This document shows, one piece after another, positions 59,986 through 64,000 of a DNA stretch of 64,000 nucleotides. The stretch comes from an uncultured Verrucomicrobiota bacterium (lineage in GTDB: Bacteria; Verrucomicrobiota; Verrucomicrobiia; Opitutales; Opitutaceae): assembly GCA_903869675.1 (NCBI GenBank), contig CAIQAB010000002.1:1-64000 (forward strand). The letters are read 5' to 3'. The number at the start of each line of letters is the position of its first letter. Position 1 is the first letter of the stretch. Under the pieces are notes generated by a model. It saw only the letters and a list, made by a program, of their open reading frames with translations, did not search any database and was not told where the DNA came from. The translations under genes were made by a program, and so were the position numbers.

Positions 59986-60720
59986 ATGGGACGCCAATGG
60001 CTACACGCAAAACGCGCCGTCGTTAACAACCGGAAAGGCCAGCTGGTCGGCAAGCTGGTCAAGGAAATCACCGTTGCCGCCAAACTCGGCGGTGGCGACA
60101 TGGGGGCCAACGCACGCCTTTTCACCGCGGTGGAAAAGGCCAAGAAAGCCTCCGTCACCCGCGACGTGATCGAACGCGCCATCCATAAGGGCGCCGGCAC
60201 CGGGGGAGAAAAGAGCGAGCTCACCCATGTCACTTTCGACGGCTACGCCCCGCACAAGATTCCCGTCGTAGTCGAGTGCTACACCGATAACGTCCAGCGC
60301 CTGGCTCCTGAGATGCGTGTGCTCTTTAAGAAGGGCATTCTCGGCACCACCGGTTCCAACAAGTTTCTCTTCGATCACGCCGGGATCGTCGAAGCCTACA
60401 CCCCCGCCGCCGCCCCCGATCTCGAAGCCGCCGCCATCGAGGCTGGCGCGAACGACTTCGCCCCCCTCACCCACGCCGAGAACGACGACATCCCCGCGGA
60501 GGGCTCGTCCGGCGCGCGCTTTCTCTGCGAGCGCACCTCCATCCATGCCGTCTCGGAATGGCTGAAGGCCAACGGCTGGACCGTCATCACCTCCGAAATG
60601 GGCTACCTCGCCAAGACCTACCCCGAACTCGGTGATGCCGAGCGTGCCGAGGTCGGCGAATTCCTCCACGCGCTCGAGGACAACGACGACGTGCAGCGCG
60701 TCTGGGCCGCCTTCCGTTAG
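59986..60720 (+). CDS. YebC/PmpR-family protein
   Basis: This 244-residue cytoplasmic protein belongs to the YebC/TACO1 family. MGRQWLHAKRAVVNNRKGQLVGKLVKEI is the divergent opener, with ARLFTAVEKAKKASVTRDVIERAI and GYAPHKIPVVVECYTDNVQR as family segments. Members act as transcription regulators or relieve ribosome stalling; which applies is unknown. The next gene starts 12 bp after the stop, so cotranscription is likely. Confidence 0.92.
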   Translation: MGRQWLHAKRAVVNNRKGQLVGKLVKEITVAAKLGGGDMGANARLFTAVEKAKKASVTRDVIERAIHKGAGTGGEKSELTHVTFDGYAPHKIPVVVECYTDNVQRLAPEMRVLFKKGILGTTGSNKFLFDHAGIVEAYTPAAAPDLEAAAIEAGANDFAPLTHAENDDIPAEGSSGARFLCERTSIHAVSEWLKANGWTVITSEMGYLAKTYPELGDAERAEVGEFLHALEDNDDVQRVWAAFR

Positions 60721-60732
60721 GCCCTTCCCTGC

Positions 60733-61257
60733 ATGCCCCTCTCCGGTCGCACGGTGTTCATCACGCTGGGCGCCCTCCCGGTGCTGGTGGCTTTGCTCTT
60801 CGGTGTGCCATGGTTGAGCCCCGCGCGCGGCGTGGAACGCTGCTTCGACCATCTGCTCGCGGCGATCGCCGACAACGACGCGGCCACCCTCGAGCGCCTC
60901 TTTGGTCCGGACTACGCGCCCTCTCTCGGCCACGACCGCGCCGCCACCTTACGCCTCGCCGCCGAGATCCGCGGCCAGTTCGCGACCTGCAGCGTCCACC
61001 GGGAAGAATCCGAATTCATCCTCGATCCCTCCAAACAAAGCGCGACCACCCGCGCCCTCATCCGTTTCCGCGGCCAAGGCGGCCCGGTCGCCCGCGCCGT
61101 AGTCGAGGTGTCGGCCGCCACTACTAAGCCGGCCGTCTTTCGCTGGCGGCGCAGTTCCTGGAAACCGTGGGACTGGCGTCTCGTCGGCATCGAACACCCC
61201 GACGCCGCCCGCGCCCTCGCCCGCTTCGAACGTCAGGCGACTGCGCTCGGCCTCTGA
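60733..61257 (+). CDS. Hypothetical membrane-anchored NTF2-like protein
   Basis: This 174-residue protein has one N-terminal helix (FITLGALPVLVALLFGVPWL) that anchors or exports it. The rest, with an AAIADNDAATLERLFGPDY helix and several strands, looks like the cone of NTF2-like/SnoaL proteins, but I see no catalytic residues. It lies 12 bp after the YebC-family gene and converges on the FGE-like gene, 6 bp apart. Confidence 0.6.
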   Translation: MPLSGRTVFITLGALPVLVALLFGVPWLSPARGVERCFDHLLAAIADNDAATLERLFGPDYAPSLGHDRAATLRLAAEIRGQFATCSVHREESEFILDPSKQSATTRALIRFRGQGGPVARAVVEVSAATTKPAVFRWRRSSWKPWDWRLVGIEHPDAARALARFERQATALGL

Positions 61258-61263
61258 AGCGGT

Positions 61264-62991
61264 TTAGCGATCGGCTGGCAGCTCCATCACCACACGGAAA
61301 CCGATGTGCCGGGCCCGATCCACCTTGGCACGCGACTCGAGAATAAATTTAGCCAACGCCTCGGGGGAGTCCAGATTGCTCCCGCCCGCCAGCATGGCCC
61401 GGTCGAAAACAGGATCGGCATCCAGCCACTCCGCGAGGTTGCCCACCAGATCGCGATAGCCGTTGGGATTCGCCCGCCCGCCGTCCGTGGTGCCGACCTT
61501 GCCTTCACCCGCGGAGCTGCGCACTTCGCCAGGATTTTCCCCTAGCGCTCCACGATACTCAGACTCGGTCGGCAGACGCACCTTTGCCCCCATGATCCAG
61601 CCTAGTCGGGTGCAGAACTCCCGGGCGTCTGCCCAATTAACGGAATCCACCGGCATGTTGCGCCCCGGATTACGACTGGGGTTAGTATTCATCACCGTCT
61701 CATAAATATCCTGCGGCATTTCACTCGCCAGCATCAGCCGGTCATTCACCCCGATCAAAGGCAGCAAGCGATCAAATATCTTGTCCTGGACTCCCTTGAT
61801 CTCGGCCCGCTTTAAACCGAGGTAACTCAACTTGATCCGCAGGGCGCCATCGACGTAGTTGCTGCGCGGGAAGTCCTTTTCCAACTGCTCGGTCAATTCC
61901 AAGGCGCGGGGCAGAGCCTGGTCGGCCGAGACGAGCCGGCGCCGTCTCAGGTCGGCGCTGATCGAGCGCTCGAGACGGGTCAGCTCAACGGCGATAGGCT
62001 GGGAGCGCGCGGTCTGGAGCTTCGTTTCCAGCACTTCAATACGCTTGGAGGAGACAAAACGGCTGCGTGAAAAGAGCAGATTCACCTGCTGCTGGCGGGT
62101 CAGCGCCTCGAGATAGAGGGCCGCGGCGGCCTTGTTGTTACCGGAGCGGTCGGCCAGATCACCCTCAGCCTCCTTGGCGTCGAGCTCCTTGACGATGCTG
62201 GCGGCATTGAGGGTGGCGATTTCGGCCTCGATCCGGTCGAAGCCAGCGAGGTCGGCAAAACGTGTCGCACCAAATTCGCGATTAATCCGGTCGAGCGCGT
62301 CGCGCGCCGCGGTGTAGCCAGCCAGGGCATCCGCCCAGCGTTCCTCGGTCACCGCCTTACGCGCCTTTTCCAGGGCTTGCTCCTTTTCTTTGTTGAGCGG
62401 GTAAACCTGAAGAGCCGTAAGGGATTTCTCTATCTCGGCCTCGCGCACGTAGTTTTTAAAACGGGAAGGAGCCGCCCCGGTGTTCACCGCGCGCTGAAGC
62501 TGCAACGCCTCCTCGTAAGCCGCCGCGGCCTCCGTCAAACGCAGCGCCTTTACATCGTCATCCCCGTCCTTGATGCGTTGCTCGATGGTGCCGAGCGCGC
62601 GCTTGGCCCGCAACGCATCGTATTCGCTCTCCAGCCGCTCAAGATTTTGCTGCTGCGCATAGTCGCCATGCACCGGCGATCGGGCGATCTCGCGCTGCTT
62701 CGTCACCGCTTCAGCCAAAACCAGCAAGGCTTCATCAGAAATAATATCCGCCGCCGAAAGCACTTTGTAGCGGGCCTCCAACTCGGTCACGTCAGCAATT
62801 TTTCGCAATAAACCCGGGTCGGTCGGCGAAATCATTTCCTTGGGCACCTGCTTGACCGCCCTCCCCGGGCCGGAGGTGGCGAGCACAAACCAGAGGCCGA
62901 CAAGCAGGATCACACCTAAACCAATAAAAATCGAGGACCGCGAGGCGGTCCATAAGTCATAAAGCTTCTCGCGCTGGCGATGGGATAGCAT
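61264..62991 (-). CDS. Formylglycine-generating-enzyme-like (SUMF1) protein with membrane anchor and coiled coil
   Basis: This 575-residue protein starts at ATG 62,991 (MLSHRQREKLYDLW). A transmembrane helix (SIFIGLGVILLVGLWFVLA) lies near residues 20-40. Residues about 60-400 are heptad-rich, charged helices (KEKEQALEKARKAVTEERW) resembling TPR or coiled coils. A C-terminal SUMF1/FGE-type domain begins near 430: NMPVDSVNWADAREFCTRLG, RLPTESEYRGA and DLVGNLAEW. The active Cys residues of true FGEs are not visible, so it is probably a binding or structural relative. It is divergent from tyrA. Confidence 0.75.
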   Translation of the reverse strand: MLSHRQREKLYDLWTASRSSIFIGLGVILLVGLWFVLATSGPGRAVKQVPKEMISPTDPGLLRKIADVTELEARYKVLSAADIISDEALLVLAEAVTKQREIARSPVHGDYAQQQNLERLESEYDALRAKRALGTIEQRIKDGDDDVKALRLTEAAAAYEEALQLQRAVNTGAAPSRFKNYVREAEIEKSLTALQVYPLNKEKEQALEKARKAVTEERWADALAGYTAARDALDRINREFGATRFADLAGFDRIEAEIATLNAASIVKELDAKEAEGDLADRSGNNKAAAALYLEALTRQQQVNLLFSRSRFVSSKRIEVLETKLQTARSQPIAVELTRLERSISADLRRRRLVSADQALPRALELTEQLEKDFPRSNYVDGALRIKLSYLGLKRAEIKGVQDKIFDRLLPLIGVNDRLMLASEMPQDIYETVMNTNPSRNPGRNMPVDSVNWADAREFCTRLGWIMGAKVRLPTESEYRGALGENPGEVRSSAGEGKVGTTDGGRANPNGYRDLVGNLAEWLDADPVFDRAMLAGGSNLDSPEALAKFILESRAKVDRARHIGFRVVMELPADR

Positions 62992-63124
62992 GGGGAATCC
63001 TTCGATCAAAGGAGCCGCGAAGAGAAATGCAATGATTGGCAGGTTTATCCTCGTCCCGCCGGAAGCCGCCCTGCCCCGCCCTCAGGCTGGACAAGACGCG
63101 CGCCGCTTTCACCGTAGTGTCGTC

Positions 63125-63976
63125 GTGATCCAACACCTCGCCATCCTCGCTCCCGGCCTTCTGGGCTCTTCCGTGGCTCGGGCCGCCCGGGAACGCGGGC
63201 TGGCCAACCGGATCACCGTCTGGGCCCGGCGGGCCGAAGTCCGCGCGGAATTGCGCGGCCAACCCTGGGTGGATGACGTCGCCGATACGCCCGGCGCAGC
63301 CGTGGCCGAAGCGTCGCTGGTCGTGCTGGCCGCGCCCGTAGACAGGATCATAGACTTGGACCAGGAAATCGCCCCCCGCCTGGCAACCAGCGCCATCGTC
63401 ACCGACGTGGGCAGCGTGAAGGGTCCCATTTGCGCGGCCGCCGCCCGGCATCCCCGCCCAAGCGGCGCCTGCTTCATCGGCTCACACCCCATGGCCGGGT
63501 CGGAAAAAACCGGCTGGGAACACGGCTTGCCTAGCCTGTTTGAGAAACGGGTCTGCTTCGTCACCCCCTCCGACGAGACACCCGCCGAGGCCCTGCATTT
63601 GCTGGAGAACTTCTGGCGCGCCCTCGGCGCCGAGGTCGTCGTGGCCGCCCCCGCCAAACACGACGAAATTGTCGCCCATATCAGCCACCTCCCCCAAGCC
63701 GTAGCCACCAGTCTCGCGTGCGCCCTCGCCACCAAAGACGGAGACTGGCGCCACCTCGCTGGCAACGGCCTGCGCGATACCACCCGGATCGCTGCCGGCG
63801 ACGCCTCCATGTGGGTGGAGATTTTCCAACAAAACCGCACCGCCGTCCTTGAGGCCCTCGCTCGCCAGGAGGAGGAGCTTTCCGCTTTCCGCCTCGCCCT
63901 CGAGCGCTCCGACTGGGCCGCCATCCGCGCCCGTCTGGAACGCGGCAAGGCCTGGCGGGATGGCTTCCGCACCTGA
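63125..63976 (+). CDS. tyrA: Prephenate dehydrogenase
   Basis: This 283-residue enzyme makes 4-hydroxyphenylpyruvate for tyrosine. The start is GTG 63,125; the ATG-led frame upstream is under the divergent gene. LAPGLLGSSVARAARERG is an atypical glycine loop, and TDVGSVKG and GSHPMAGSEKTGWEHG are the signature. AAPAKHDEIVAHISHLPQAVAT carries the conserved His pair. No chorismate mutase or ACT domain. The next gene starts 12 bp later. Confidence 0.9.
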   Translation: MIQHLAILAPGLLGSSVARAARERGLANRITVWARRAEVRAELRGQPWVDDVADTPGAAVAEASLVVLAAPVDRIIDLDQEIAPRLATSAIVTDVGSVKGPICAAAARHPRPSGACFIGSHPMAGSEKTGWEHGLPSLFEKRVCFVTPSDETPAEALHLLENFWRALGAEVVVAAPAKHDEIVAHISHLPQAVATSLACALATKDGDWRHLAGNGLRDTTRIAAGDASMWVEIFQQNRTAVLEALARQEEELSAFRLALERSDWAAIRARLERGKAWRDGFRT

Positions 63977-63988
63977 CCGCCCACCGCC

Positions 63989-64000
63989 ATGTCCCACCCG
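63989..64000 (+). CDS. Start of the next gene (cut off)
   Basis: An ATG at 63,989 (MSHP...) lies 12 bp past tyrA on the same strand and runs off the window. tyrA is often followed by aroA, but only four codons are visible, so no function is claimed. Confidence 0.25.

Overview
This window looks like the chromosome of a GC-rich, Gram-negative, menaquinone-using bacterium. The best guess is Verrucomicrobiota, near Opitutaceae. That is an inference from gene content: a long insert-bearing IspG, an O-antigen (rfb) locus, lipoproteins with lipobox signals, a full men/MEP gene set and short verrucomicrobial-style intergenic repeats. No 16S gene is present to confirm it. Housekeeping DNA is clearly GC-rich, while the first ~5 kb and a few islands are AT-richer.

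Layout. (1) 1-9,821 is one leftward polysaccharide locus. A GbsR/MarR-type regulator is followed by rfbF-rfbG (CDP-glucose to CDP-4-keto-6-deoxyglucose), a small antitoxin-like gene, a PemK/MazF toxin domain fused in frame to RfbH, a two- or three-gene nucleotidyltransferase module, a C-terminal RfbH remnant, a sugar-nucleotide reductase/epimerase, a Wzx-like flippase, a GT2 glycosyltransferase and a cut-off membrane protein. (2) 9,976-31,256 is mostly housekeeping: xerC-mazG, hemH, ispA, ptsI, ispE, a Cu-type P-ATPase beside tRNA-Leu, an M23 lipoprotein peptidase, menB, kup, and an ABC exporter with a cyclic-nucleotide-binding tail. menD and menF follow. (3) 32,864-42,952 is a defence island. 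It is a type I restriction-modification operon (hsdM-hsdS ... hsdR) holding an OLD-family nuclease and an AbiEi/AbiEii toxin-antitoxin pair between hsdS and hsdR, and it ends at an ArsR-type regulator. hsdM carries a one-base frameshift in a C-run. (4) 42,999-43,294 is a degenerate ~42-bp repeat array. (5) 43,343-64,000 is housekeeping again: metG, a RluA-type pseudouridine synthase, an SDR, hpf, tRNA-Arg, xseB-dxs, an O-antigen ligase-like protein, an FKBP isomerase, a two-domain LOG-like protein, purD, rpiB, tRNA-Pro, metW, ispG, a CPBP protease, a YebC-family protein, an FGE-like protein and tyrA.

How the genes work together. dxs, ispE, ispG and ispA supply prenyl diphosphates, and menF, menD and menB supply the naphthoquinone head group, so much of menaquinone synthesis is in one window. 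The two most unusual architectures are the toxin-RfbH fusion with an adjacent antitoxin-like gene, which would tie a growth-control module to O-antigen synthesis, and the nested restriction/OLD/AbiE operon, in which an AbiEi-type operator may control hsdR.
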